This document shows, piece by piece, positions 1-6,393 of a DNA stretch of 8,735 nucleotides; the first letter of the stretch is position 1, and each line of letters opens with the position of its first letter. The notes under the pieces were generated by a model, which saw only the letters and a list, made by a program, of their open reading frames with translations, made no database searches and had not been told where the DNA came from. The translations under genes were made by a program, and so were the position numbers. The stretch is from an uncultured Gemmiger sp. GTDB taxonomy: Bacteria > Bacillota > Clostridia > Oscillospirales > Ruminococcaceae. The stretch spans positions 1 through 8,735 of the forward strand of contig CALWNS010000151.1 of NCBI GenBank assembly GCA_944382805.1. Direction: 5' to 3'.

Positions 1-15
1 TTTGATCGTGACCAT
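1..15 (-). CDS. 5' end of a divergent gene, possibly LacI-family regulator (partial)
   Basis: Only the first five codons are in the window, read from 15 down to 1: ATG GTC ACG ATC AAA, giving MVTIK. The start is supported by an AGGAGG ribosome binding site eight bases upstream and a well-spaced minus-strand promoter beyond it. Many LacI-family repressors begin with M-x-T-I-K followed by D-V-A, the first turn of the DNA-binding domain. The position, divergent from a catabolic operon with an inverted repeat at its transcription start, also fits a local repressor. Five residues cannot prove a family, so the existence of a gene start is well supported and the LacI assignment is an inference. Confidence 0.55.
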
Positions 16-23
16 CTGCACAT

Positions 24-29
24 CCTCCT
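24..29 (-). promoter_or_regulatory. Ribosome binding site of the divergent gene
   Basis: The minus strand reads AGGAGG here, a full match to the anti-Shine-Dalgarno core. It lies eight bases before the ATG at 15. It is the main evidence that a gene starts at the left edge. Confidence 0.8.
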
Positions 30-47
30 GACTGTACTCTCCTCTCA

Positions 48-76
48 ATTATATCCTGTACGCCGCTTTCCTGCAA
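48..76 (-). promoter_or_regulatory. Sigma-A promoter of the divergent gene
   Basis: On the minus strand there is a -35 box TTGCAG (76 to 71) and a perfect -10 box TATAAT (53 to 48), with a 17-base spacer. The expected start is near 41-42, giving a leader of about 27 bases to the ATG at 15. Two copies of CTGTAC (32-37 and 56-61 on the plus strand) flank the -10 box with a 24-base period and could be regulator contacts. Confidence 0.75.
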
Positions 77-104
77 CTGCCCCGCAGCGGGGGCGTATGC
101 GTGT

Positions 105-125
105 GGGCGCCCCGCCGGGGCGCCC
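105..125. repeat. Perfect GC-rich inverted repeat
   Basis: The arms GGGCGCCCC (105-113) and GGGGCGCCC (117-125) are perfect reverse complements around the three bases GCC. This would be a very stable hairpin in either strand. A run of five T follows only at 134-138, eight bases after the stem, and no gene ends on the plus strand upstream, so a terminator role is not obvious. It could insulate the two divergent promoters or be an extragenic palindrome; the function is unknown. Confidence 0.6.
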
Positions 126-139
126 GCGCGGCGTTTTTG

Positions 140-153
140 CGCCTGTGCAGGCG
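140..153. repeat. Short perfect inverted repeat
   Basis: CGCCTG and CAGGCG face each other across TG, and an overlapping GCGGCCGC palindrome follows at 151-158. It lies 14 bases beyond the larger GC-rich palindrome. In such GC-rich DNA short palindromes can arise by chance, so the meaning is uncertain. Confidence 0.35.
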
Positions 154-256
154 GCCGCGCGGGCGAGGGTTTGGCAGGTTTCGCCAAGTTTTGCCCCTTC
201 TTTTTTAGCAGAGCGACAAAAATCGCAGGCGAGCGGGAAAAAACGCGCAAACGCTC

Positions 257-285
257 TTGACGCTGGTACAACGATTGACTATTAT
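257..285 (+). promoter_or_regulatory. Sigma-A promoter of the catabolic operon
   Basis: A -35 box TTGACG (257-262) and a -10 box TATTAT (280-285) are separated by exactly 17 bases. The expected transcription start is near 291-293, giving a leader of about 73 bases before the ATG at 365. It is the only good plus-strand promoter I see upstream of the run of genes, so it probably drives all of them up to the terminator at 7049-7080. Confidence 0.75.
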
Positions 286-296
286 GTAAGTATAAC

Positions 297-317
297 GTAG
301 TACTTGTATCGTACTAC
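297..317. promoter_or_regulatory. Inverted repeat, candidate operator
   Basis: GTAGTAC (297-303) and GTACTAC (311-317) are perfect reverse complements around TTGTATC. The repeat begins about five bases after the expected transcription start, where a bound repressor would block initiation or early elongation. Its centre also contains GTA-TCG-TAC, resembling the half-site layout of GntR-type operators. The divergent gene at the left edge is the natural candidate for the protein that binds it. It could instead form a hairpin in the 5' leader of the mRNA. Confidence 0.6.
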
Positions 318-364
318 TTTAACGAAATACGGTTTGGACGCTGATCCTGATGGGAGGTATGTGC

Positions 365-1735
365 ATGAAAAAGATCGCGATCGGCGGCGGGCAGGGGTTC
401 TGGGGCGACAGCCCGGATGCCGCCATTCACATGATCCGCAAAGCGGACATCCAGTACATGGGCTGCGATTATCTGGCCGAGCTTACGCTTTCGATCATGG
501 CCAAGCAGCAGCTCAAGGATCCCAGCCGCGGCTATGCGCCGGATTTTGTCACCCGTTTGCTGAAAGAAGCCGGCAAGGAAGCCTGGCAAAAGCATATCCG
601 CATCTGCACCAATGCGGGCGGCATGAACGTGCCCGGCTGCGTGGACGCCATTAAGAACTGGGCCGAGGGCGAGGCGATGCACGGCTACCGCATCGGCTAT
701 GTGACGGGCGATGACATCAAGGCCGAGATCCCGCGCCTGCTCAAAGAGGGATGGAACTTCCCCAACTTTGACTATGACGGCGACTTCCACAGCATCCTGG
801 ATAAGATCTACAACTGCAATGCGTACATCGGCCACGAAGGCATCGAAGGCTGCCTGGAACAGGGGGCAGACGTGGTCATCACCGGCCGCGCGGCGGACAG
901 CGCGCTGTTTTTGGCGCCGCTCAAGCACGAATTCGGCTGGGCGGCCGATGACTGGGACAACCTGGCCCGCGGCATCATGGCGGGGCATCTGTTGGAATGC
1001 GGCGGCCAGGGGGCCGGCGGCAACTATATGTACGACTGGCGCAGCGTGCCGCGCATGGACGAACTGGGCTTCCCGATCGCAGAGCTGACCGCGGATACCT
1101 TCGATATCACCAAAGCGCCCGACTGCGGCGGCGTGATCTGTGAGCAGAGCTGCAAGGAACAGTTCCTGTACGAAGTGATTGACCCGGCCAACTACCTGAC
1201 GCCCGACGTCAACGTGGATGTGAGCCACGCCACGCTGACCCGGGTGGGGGAGGACCGTGTGCGTGTCGGCGGGATCAAGGGCAAGCCGCGCCCGGACACC
1301 ATCAAACTGTGCGTGGGCTACCACAAAGGCTGGAAAACCGTCAGTATGCTGAGCTTTGCCTGGCCGGACGCCTATGAAAAAGCCCAGTACTGCGCCGAAG
1401 TTATCATGAAAAAGATGAAGCGCCTGGGCATGAAGGCGGACGATGTACACATCAGCTACATCGGCCTGAACAGCCTGCACCTGGGCGTGGCCGATATGAG
1501 CGAGGAGACGCTCAAGCGCCTGAACGAATGCGTGCTGCGCATCGCCGTTTTCAGCGAGGACAAGCGCGAATGCGCCAAGATTATCCCGGAAATCAACCCT
1601 ATGCAGCTCAACGGTCCCCCGGGCGCGTCCTTCTTCGGCGGGCGGGCCCATGTTCAGGAGGTCATGGCGCTCTGGCCCACCAGCGTTCCGCGGGACGCCT
1701 TGCACATCGAAAGCCATATCCTGGAGGTGAAGTGA
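365..1735 (+). CDS. AtuA-family (DUF1446) protein, catalytic-domain part
   Basis: A 456-residue protein of the acyclic terpene utilization AtuA / DUF1446 family. Family hallmarks are visible: the N-terminal GGGQGFWGDSPDAA (7-20), YLAELTLSIMA (37-47), TNAGGMN (82-88), GADVVITGRAADSAL (168-182), and the block from DDWDNLARG through GHLLECGGQ to GAGGN (195-220). The start is placed at 365 because GGGAGG (352-357) lies seven bases before it; the in-frame ATG codons at 350 and 359 overlap that site. AtuA of Pseudomonas is needed for citronellol and geraniol breakdown, but its reaction is not settled to my knowledge. Here there are no acyl-CoA carboxylase or acyl-CoA dehydrogenase genes beside it, so terpene use is unlikely and a role in processing a CoA-linked or branched organic acid is an inference. 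The C-terminal domain found fused in longer AtuA proteins is encoded separately by the next gene. It is the first gene of the operon. Confidence 0.9.
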   Translation: MKKIAIGGGQGFWGDSPDAAIHMIRKADIQYMGCDYLAELTLSIMAKQQLKDPSRGYAPDFVTRLLKEAGKEAWQKHIRICTNAGGMNVPGCVDAIKNWAEGEAMHGYRIGYVTGDDIKAEIPRLLKEGWNFPNFDYDGDFHSILDKIYNCNAYIGHEGIEGCLEQGADVVITGRAADSALFLAPLKHEFGWAADDWDNLARGIMAGHLLECGGQGAGGNYMYDWRSVPRMDELGFPIAELTADTFDITKAPDCGGVICEQSCKEQFLYEVIDPANYLTPDVNVDVSHATLTRVGEDRVRVGGIKGKPRPDTIKLCVGYHKGWKTVSMLSFAWPDAYEKAQYCAEVIMKKMKRLGMKADDVHISYIGLNSLHLGVADMSEETLKRLNECVLRIAVFSEDKRECAKIIPEINPMQLNGPPGASFFGGRAHVQEVMALWPTSVPRDALHIESHILEVK

Positions 1736-1736
1736 C

Positions 1737-2069
1737 ATGGCGGAGATCTATCTCAACGATATCGCGCACGGCCGCAGCGGCGACAAGGGCGATACCAGCA
1801 ACGTCTGCGTGTTTGCCCGCAAACCGCAGTACTACAAGATCATCGAGCGCGAAGTCACGCCCGAGCGGCTCAAAGCCTATTTCGGTGACATGGTCAAGGG
1901 CGAGATCACGCGCTACCCTGTGCCCAGCCTGGGCGGCTTCAACTTTGTCATGCAGCACGCGCTGGGCGGCGGCGCGACCATGAGCCTGCGCCTGGACAGC
2001 CTGGGCAAAAGCATGGGCAGCGCCGTGATGCGCATGAAGATCCATGTGGAGGAAGGTGAACTGGAATGA
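1737..2069 (+). CDS. AtuA-like C-terminal domain protein
   Basis: A 110-residue protein matching the small domain that forms the C-terminus of longer AtuA-family proteins. The recognisable feature is the Gly-rich N-terminal segment HGRSGDKGDTSNV (11-23), followed by a short alpha/beta domain ending in VMRMKIHVEEGELE. It begins one base after the stop of the preceding gene, in a different frame, with GGAGGTGA (1723-1730) as ribosome binding site. Its last bases overlap the next start as ATGA. The arrangement implies that the two proteins form one complex and that this is a natural split, not a recent frameshift. Its own activity is unknown. Confidence 0.85.
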   Translation: MAEIYLNDIAHGRSGDKGDTSNVCVFARKPQYYKIIEREVTPERLKAYFGDMVKGEITRYPVPSLGGFNFVMQHALGGGATMSLRLDSLGKSMGSAVMRMKIHVEEGELE

Positions 2070-3280
2070 GCGAACATGGCGCGCTGGAAAACCTGACCGT
2101 TTTGGACCTGACCCGCGTGCTGGCCGGACCGTTTTGTACCATGATGCTGGCCGATATGGGCGCCAACGTCATTAAGATCGAGATCCCGAACGGCGGGGAC
2201 GATACCCGCGCCTATCCGCCGTTCCGGGAACACAACCTGCAGGGCGAACGCGAAAGCCTGTACTTCGCCAACCTCAACCGCAACAAAAAAGGCGTGACGC
2301 TCAACCTCAAAGCGCCGGAGGGCAAAGATATCTTCAAAAAACTGGTGCAGAAAGCCGACATTGTGGTGGAAAATTACCGCCCCGGCGTGATGGACAAGCT
2401 GGGCCTGGGGTACGAAGTGCTCAAAGAGCTGAACCCCCGAATCATTTATGCGGCGGTGTCCGGCTTTGGCTGCTACGGGCCGTACCACCTGCGCCCCGGC
2501 TATGATATCCTGGCCCAGGCCATGGGCGGGATGATGGCCATCACCGGCCCCAAGGGCGGCGGTCCCACCCGCGCGGGCAGCGCGCTGGGCGATATCCTGG
2601 GCGGCCTGCATATCACGATCGGTATTTTGGCCGCGGTCAATGCCCGCACCATCACCGGCCGCGGGCAGCGGGTCGATGTCAGCCTGATGGACAGCGTCAT
2701 CGCCGCGACCGAAAACACGGCTCTCAAATACCTGGAAAGCGGCCAGATCCCGCCCCGCATGGGCAACCGTTATGCGGCCGTATCGCCGTATGACGGTTTC
2801 CGCTGCAAGGACGGCGTGGTGATCATCGCCTGCGGCAACCAGAAGCTGTACAACAAGCTGTGCAATGAGATCCTGCAGCGCCCGGATATGATCACCGACC
2901 CGCGCTTTGCGGATATGCCCGGACGCCTGAAATACCAGGACGATATCCAGGTCGTGATAGAGGACTGGCTCAAGGATAAAACGATGCACGAAGCCACCGA
3001 TATCCTGCTGGCCCACGGCATCCCGGCGGGGCCGATCCTGGATATCAGCCAGATCCTGGCCGACCCCCATGTAAAGGAACGCGAAATGTTCGTCGAGATG
3101 GACCATCCCACGCTGGGTCACATCACGGTCAACGGCTGCGCGATCAAGCTGATGGAGACAAAGCCGGCGGTACGCACCCCGGCCCCGGCCCTGGGGCAGG
3201 ACAACCGCGCCGTTTACCAGGGGATGCTGGGCCTGAGCGAAGCGGAATGCGCCGCTTTGCAGGAAAAACAGGTGTTCTGA
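2066..3280 (+). CDS. Family III (CaiB/BaiF) CoA-transferase
   Basis: A 404-residue protein of normal length for the family III CoA-transferases, which move CoA between carboxylic acids through an aspartyl-CoA intermediate. Visible hallmarks are VLDLTRVLAGPFCTMMLADMG (12-32, start of the Rossmann-like domain), VENYRPGVMDKLGLGY (101-116), the GFGCYGPY segment (133-140), RPGYDILAQAMGG (143-155), and RAGSALGDILGG (169-180), whose Asp176 aligns with the catalytic aspartate of formyl-CoA transferase. GRGQRVDVSLMDS (198-210) is also typical. The start overlaps the stop of the AtuA-like gene as ATGA, with AAGGTGA six bases upstream, so translation is coupled. In this operon it probably activates the imported acid or a dehydrated product using an acyl-CoA made later in the pathway. 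The sequence alone does not identify the acid. Confidence 0.92.
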   Translation: MSEHGALENLTVLDLTRVLAGPFCTMMLADMGANVIKIEIPNGGDDTRAYPPFREHNLQGERESLYFANLNRNKKGVTLNLKAPEGKDIFKKLVQKADIVVENYRPGVMDKLGLGYEVLKELNPRIIYAAVSGFGCYGPYHLRPGYDILAQAMGGMMAITGPKGGGPTRAGSALGDILGGLHITIGILAAVNARTITGRGQRVDVSLMDSVIAATENTALKYLESGQIPPRMGNRYAAVSPYDGFRCKDGVVIIACGNQKLYNKLCNEILQRPDMITDPRFADMPGRLKYQDDIQVVIEDWLKDKTMHEATDILLAHGIPAGPILDISQILADPHVKEREMFVEMDHPTLGHITVNGCAIKLMETKPAVRTPAPALGQDNRAVYQGMLGLSEAECAALQEKQVF

Positions 3281-3282
3281 AG

Positions 3283-3304
3283 CAGCGGCCGGCAAACGCC
3301 GCTG
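3283..3304. repeat. Inverted repeat in the gap between CoA-transferase and aconitase X genes
   Basis: CAGCGGC (3283-3289) and GCCGCTG (3298-3304) are perfect reverse complements around an eight-base loop. The sequence after it is A-rich instead of T-rich, so it is not a standard intrinsic terminator. It sits in the 64-base gap that divides the operon into two enzyme modules and may influence mRNA stability or partial read-through. Confidence 0.5.
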
Positions 3305-3344
3305 AACAAAGCAAAAACAATGACAGGAAAGGTACGGTGATCCT

Positions 3345-4571
3345 ATGGCAATGAAACTGACCCCCTACGAGCAGGAAATGCTGGACGGCAAACATGGCGA
3401 AGCCAAGCAGTTCGCCATGCGCGCCATGATAAAGATCGGCGAGCCGCTGGGGGCCGAAGAATTCGTGGAAGTCGTTTCGGTACAGGCGATGGCGCATTTC
3501 GGCTCGCTGCACATCGCGGGGCGCGATTATATGCGCAAGCTGGCCTGCATGGGCGGCAAATGCTGCGTGCCCTGCACGCAGGACCCTGCCTCGATCCCCT
3601 GGGATACCTGGGAGGAGATGGGCTACGACCGCGAATACGCCGCCAACCAGATGGACCTTTGCAAGTCGGTCATGCAGCTGGGCGAATACCATGCCTGGTC
3701 CTGCACGCCGTATGTGCAGGGCAACGTGCCGCGCGTGGGCCAAAACGTGGCCTGGGCCGAATCTTCGGCCGTCAGCTACGCCAACTCGGTGCTGGGCGCG
3801 CGCACCAACCGCACGCCGGCCGGGCTGGCGGTGTGTGCGGCGCTGACCGGGCGCATCCCCAAATTCGGCCTGTATTTTGACGAAAACCGCAAAGCACAGG
3901 TCAAGGTGGTCGTGGACGCCGGCGAACTTTCCGATCTGGATTACAACACCATCGGCATCATCATCGGCAAGCGGGTGGGTAACTATATCCCGGCCATCTA
4001 CGGCATCCCCGCCAGCACCACCAACGAAAACCTCAAATACCTCGGCGCGTGCGCGGCGTCCAGCGGCTCGGTCGCGTTGTGGCACGCGGTCGGCGTCACG
4101 CCCGAAGCGCTGCACGGCGACCCGTTCGAAGGCCGCGAACCGGTGATGGAATTCACCATCACCCGGGAAATGCTGACCGAGACCGAAAAGAGCCTGTGTA
4201 CCAAGAACCCCGGCGAAGTCGATCTCTATGTGACCGGCTGCCCGCACAGCTCGGTGGCCGAGATCGTCAAGCTGCACGAACTGATGAAAGGCCGCCGCGT
4301 GCGCAAGGATAAGGATATGTGGATCTTTACCACGGCCGAAGCCTGCAACATGATGCGCCGTTCCGGCGTGGTCGGCGAGCTGGAAGCCGCCGGCGTGCGC
4401 ATGATGGTGCAGACCTGCCTGGTCATCAGCCCGCTGGTGGGCAACGGCAAGTACAAGACCCTGATCACCGATTCGGGCAAAAACGCCAGCTACCTGCCCA
4501 GCGAACACGGCATCGAACTGATCTACGCCTCGATGGAAAAATGCGTCGAGGCCGTTACCGAACCTGTGTAA
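3345..4571 (+). CDS. Aconitase X (DUF521) large, catalytic subunit
   Basis: A 408-residue protein of the aconitase X catalytic family, Fe-S dependent dehydratases that include archaeal phosphomevalonate dehydratase and bacterial cis-3-hydroxy-L-proline dehydratase. Visible hallmarks: SCTPYVQGNVPRVGQNVAW (119-137), ESSAVSYANSVLGARTNR (139-156), ALTGRIPKFGLYFDENR (166-182), TGCPH (297-301), QTCLV (356-360) and TDSGKNASYLPSEHG (375-389). Cys120, Cys299 and Cys358 lie in these conserved segments and are likely cluster ligands. GGTGA (3336-3340) or the stronger AGGAAAGG (3325-3332) could serve as ribosome binding site; a second ATG at 3351 is also possible. The small subunit follows at once, so this is the two-gene type II form. 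An oddity is KCCVPCTQDP (72-81), cysteine-rich where I recall family members having a less cysteine-rich segment ending in T-x-N-P. The substrate is unknown; the neighbours favour an open-chain hydroxy acid over proline. Confidence 0.9.
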   Translation: MAMKLTPYEQEMLDGKHGEAKQFAMRAMIKIGEPLGAEEFVEVVSVQAMAHFGSLHIAGRDYMRKLACMGGKCCVPCTQDPASIPWDTWEEMGYDREYAANQMDLCKSVMQLGEYHAWSCTPYVQGNVPRVGQNVAWAESSAVSYANSVLGARTNRTPAGLAVCAALTGRIPKFGLYFDENRKAQVKVVVDAGELSDLDYNTIGIIIGKRVGNYIPAIYGIPASTTNENLKYLGACAASSGSVALWHAVGVTPEALHGDPFEGREPVMEFTITREMLTETEKSLCTKNPGEVDLYVTGCPHSSVAEIVKLHELMKGRRVRKDKDMWIFTTAEACNMMRRSGVVGELEAAGVRMMVQTCLVISPLVGNGKYKTLITDSGKNASYLPSEHGIELIYASMEKCVEAVTEPV

Positions 4572-4586
4572 AGGAGGGCGCAGCGC

Positions 4587-5027
4587 ATGGCAGAAAAAAT
4601 CATTCTTCACGGCAGGGCATTGGCGCCCGGCGTGGTCGAGGGCGAAGCCCTCGTCAGCAAGGAATCGCTCGTCTGGTCGCACGGCGTCAACCCGCCGACC
4701 GGCCGCATTGTGGATGTGCGCGTGGCGGTGTGCGGGCAGTGCGTCAAAGATAAGATCCTGGTCTATCCTTTGGGCAAAGGCTCCACGGCTTCGGCTACCT
4801 GGATTTTGGAAAACACCCGCTGCGGCAACGCGCCCAAAGCGTTTTTGAACCGCGAGACCGAACTCATCATCCTGACCGGCGCGGTGCTTTCCACCGAACT
4901 GTACGGGGCGACCATCCCGGTGGTGGACCGGTTGGACCAAAACCCGGACGAAGTTATCGAGACCGGCGACTGGGTCAAGGTCGACGGCGACCGCGGCATC
5001 GTGGAAATCACCAAAAAGTCCGTTTGA
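4587..5027 (+). CDS. Aconitase X (DUF126) small, swivel subunit
   Basis: A 146-residue protein of the DUF126 family, equivalent to the swivelling domain of aconitase, which closes over the Fe-S catalytic subunit. Typical segments are GRALAPGVVEGEALVS (9-24), GVNPPTGRIVDV (33-44), YPLGKGSTASA (60-70), where Ser66 lies in the loop that carries an active-site serine in the family, and GAVLSTELYGATIPVVDRLD (88-107). The N-terminal MAEKIILHGR leaves no room for a fused catalytic domain, so the active enzyme is probably a heterodimer with the protein encoded just upstream. A strong AAGGAGGG (4571-4578) eight bases before the ATG overlaps the end of the large-subunit gene, consistent with coupled expression. 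Confidence 0.9.
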   Translation: MAEKIILHGRALAPGVVEGEALVSKESLVWSHGVNPPTGRIVDVRVAVCGQCVKDKILVYPLGKGSTASATWILENTRCGNAPKAFLNRETELIILTGAVLSTELYGATIPVVDRLDQNPDEVIETGDWVKVDGDRGIVEITKKSV

Positions 5028-5072
5028 ACTGCGCAGGCAGCATCGTTTTGACAAAAACCATTTACCGGCACC

Positions 5073-5093
5073 GCGCGGTGTAAAACACGGCGC
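5073..5093. repeat. Imperfect inverted repeat upstream of the permease gene
   Basis: GCGCGGTGT (5073-5081) and ACACGGCGC (5085-5093) pair with one mismatch around AAA. An overlapping perfect palindrome, CACCGCGCGGTG, lies at 5069-5080. No T tract follows, so a terminator is unlikely. The repeat lies in the 88-base gap before the permease and ends about ten bases before its ribosome binding site, where a hairpin could modulate permease translation. Confidence 0.4.
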
Positions 5094-5115
5094 CTGGTAA
5101 GATAAGGAGGATCGT

Positions 5116-6393
5116 ATGACACCGCAAATCATGTTTACGATGGTGGCTATCGTCATCATGTTTATCCTGATGGTCACAGAGATCATCCCGCTGCCGGCCA
5201 CCATGGCCCTGACCGGCGTGGCGCTGTGCTTTGCCGGCATCGTAGAGCCGGCCAAGCTGTATTCCGAATGGGGCGGTTCGACCATCATGTTCCTGATCCT
5301 GATGTCGATCATCGTGGACGCCCTGACCCAGACCGGCATCGTGCAGAACCTGGGCGATAAGCTGTTCGCCGGCAAGATCGTGCAAAACCAGCGCCTGGCG
5401 ATCTTTGTGGTGTGTATGTTCTGCGGCATCGCCACCGGCTTTTTGTCCAACACGGCGCTCGTCGTCATGATGATCCCGGTGCTGGCTACCATGGTCGTCA
5501 AATCGAACGGCGCGCTCAAAATGAAGTATATGCTGCTGGGCGCCGCCACCGAGGCCACCGTCGGCTGCTCGATCTCGCTGATCGGCGGCGCGCCCAACCT
5601 GGCCATGCAGGGCGCTTTGGTGGATGCCGGCGTCGAGACGCTGGGCTTCTTTACCGCCGCGCCGCTTACCTTTATCCTAGTCGTGATCACGGCGGTCTAC
5701 TTCTCTACGCTGGGCTATAACCTGCTGGTCAAGACCTGCGATTTTGACGACAGCGAAGTGGTGGAGCAAAACTGCCAGCGCGAGCGCATCGTCTGCCCTG
5801 TGTGGAAAAAGGTGCTAACCCTGGCGGTCCTGGTCGGCTGCATCGTCTGCTTCATTCTGGAAGTGGCCGATAACCAGCTCATCTGCTTTATCGGCGTCGT
5901 CATCCTGTGGCTGACCGGCTGCGCCAAGCCGAAAGCCTCGCTCAAAGCGGTCGATTGGAATACGATGTGGGTCTTGAACTTCGCGCTGGTCGTGGCCTCG
6001 GCGGTCAACACCAGCGGCACCGGCGAATTTGTGGCCGATGTCGTGCTGGACCTGTGCGGCGCCGAAAACGCCAGCCTGTTCGTGGTGCTCATCGCCGTCT
6101 GCCTGATCGGCGGCGTGCTGACCCAGGTCATGTCCAACACGGCGACCAACGCCATGTTCGGCCCGATCTGCATCTCCATCGCCCTCTCCATGGGCATTTC
6201 GCCGCTCACGCTCTGCATCCCGGTCATGATCATTGTCAACTGCGCGGTCATCTCGCCGCTGGGTTCCCCCTGCATGACCGTGGCGCTGGTCGGCGGCTAC
6301 CGCGCCAAAGATTACCTGATCGTCGGTTTGCCGCTCATGTTCATCCTGATCGGCTCCGGCGTGCTGGGTGCGCTGCTGCTGTACGGGCTGTGA
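5116..6393 (+). CDS. SLC13/DASS-type anion permease
   Basis: A 425-residue, strongly hydrophobic protein with roughly ten to twelve membrane segments, of the divalent anion:sodium symporter (SLC13) / ion transporter superfamily. The two internal repeats each carry the Ser-Asn-Thr signature that binds substrate carboxylate and sodium in VcINDY: SNTALVVMM (111-119) and SNTATNAM (340-347). A segment with ISPLGSPCM (379-387) follows the second repeat. Known members carry succinate, citrate, other di- and tricarboxylates or sulfate; here the enzymes upstream point to an organic acid. The start has a near-perfect AAGGAGG (5104-5110) five bases upstream. It is likely the uptake system for the acid degraded by the operon, although export of a product cannot be excluded. 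Confidence 0.88.
   Translation: MTPQIMFTMVAIVIMFILMVTEIIPLPATMALTGVALCFAGIVEPAKLYSEWGGSTIMFLILMSIIVDALTQTGIVQNLGDKLFAGKIVQNQRLAIFVVCMFCGIATGFLSNTALVVMMIPVLATMVVKSNGALKMKYMLLGAATEATVGCSISLIGGAPNLAMQGALVDAGVETLGFFTAAPLTFILVVITAVYFSTLGYNLLVKTCDFDDSEVVEQNCQRERIVCPVWKKVLTLAVLVGCIVCFILEVADNQLICFIGVVILWLTGCAKPKASLKAVDWNTMWVLNFALVVASAVNTSGTGEFVADVVLDLCGAENASLFVVLIAVCLIGGVLTQVMSNTATNAMFGPICISIALSMGISPLTLCIPVMIIVNCAVISPLGSPCMTVALVGGYRAKDYLIVGLPLMFILIGSGVLGALLLYGL

Larger units (their letters stand above)
77..256. other. Intergenic region between the divergent promoters
   Basis: No gene is supported in the 349 bases between the two divergent start codons. This middle part is very GC-rich from about 80 to 165 and holds two perfect inverted repeats, listed separately. 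From about 166 to 256 it is mixed, with short T and A tracts. A 67-codon reading frame from 97 to 300 has no ribosome binding site, runs through the promoter and has a low-complexity Arg/Ala/Pro-rich product, so I do not regard it as a gene. Confidence 0.6.

Noticed and set aside
171..187. Short inverted repeat TTGGC / GCCAA upstream of the operon promoter
   Set aside because: The arms are only five bases long with a seven-base spacer, which is expected by chance, and the site is far from both promoters' core elements.
97..300. Small plus-strand frame of 67 codons in the intergenic region
   Set aside because: No ribosome binding site; it covers the operon promoter and a palindrome, and the product is compositionally biased.
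350..364. Longer start for the AtuA gene, adding MGGMC
   Set aside because: The Shine-Dalgarno sequence at 352-357 lies within this extension and is correctly placed for the ATG at 365, and the family N-terminus begins at that residue.
314..3295. Two long minus-strand frames (314-1738 and 1913-3295)
   Set aside because: Both mirror the plus-strand AtuA and CoA-transferase genes and show no recognisable domain; they are products of codon bias.
5048..5053. TTGACA as a possible internal promoter before the permease gene
   Set aside because: No -10-like sequence occurs 16-18 bases downstream; that position is GC-rich (CCGCGC).
3144..5690. Very long open frame on the minus strand (848 codons) opposite the aconitase X and permease genes
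   Set aside because: It lies antisense to several genes with clear family motifs, its product is low-complexity and rich in His, Ala, Arg and Gly, and it has no convincing ribosome binding site. High GC at third codon positions leaves few stops on the opposite strand.
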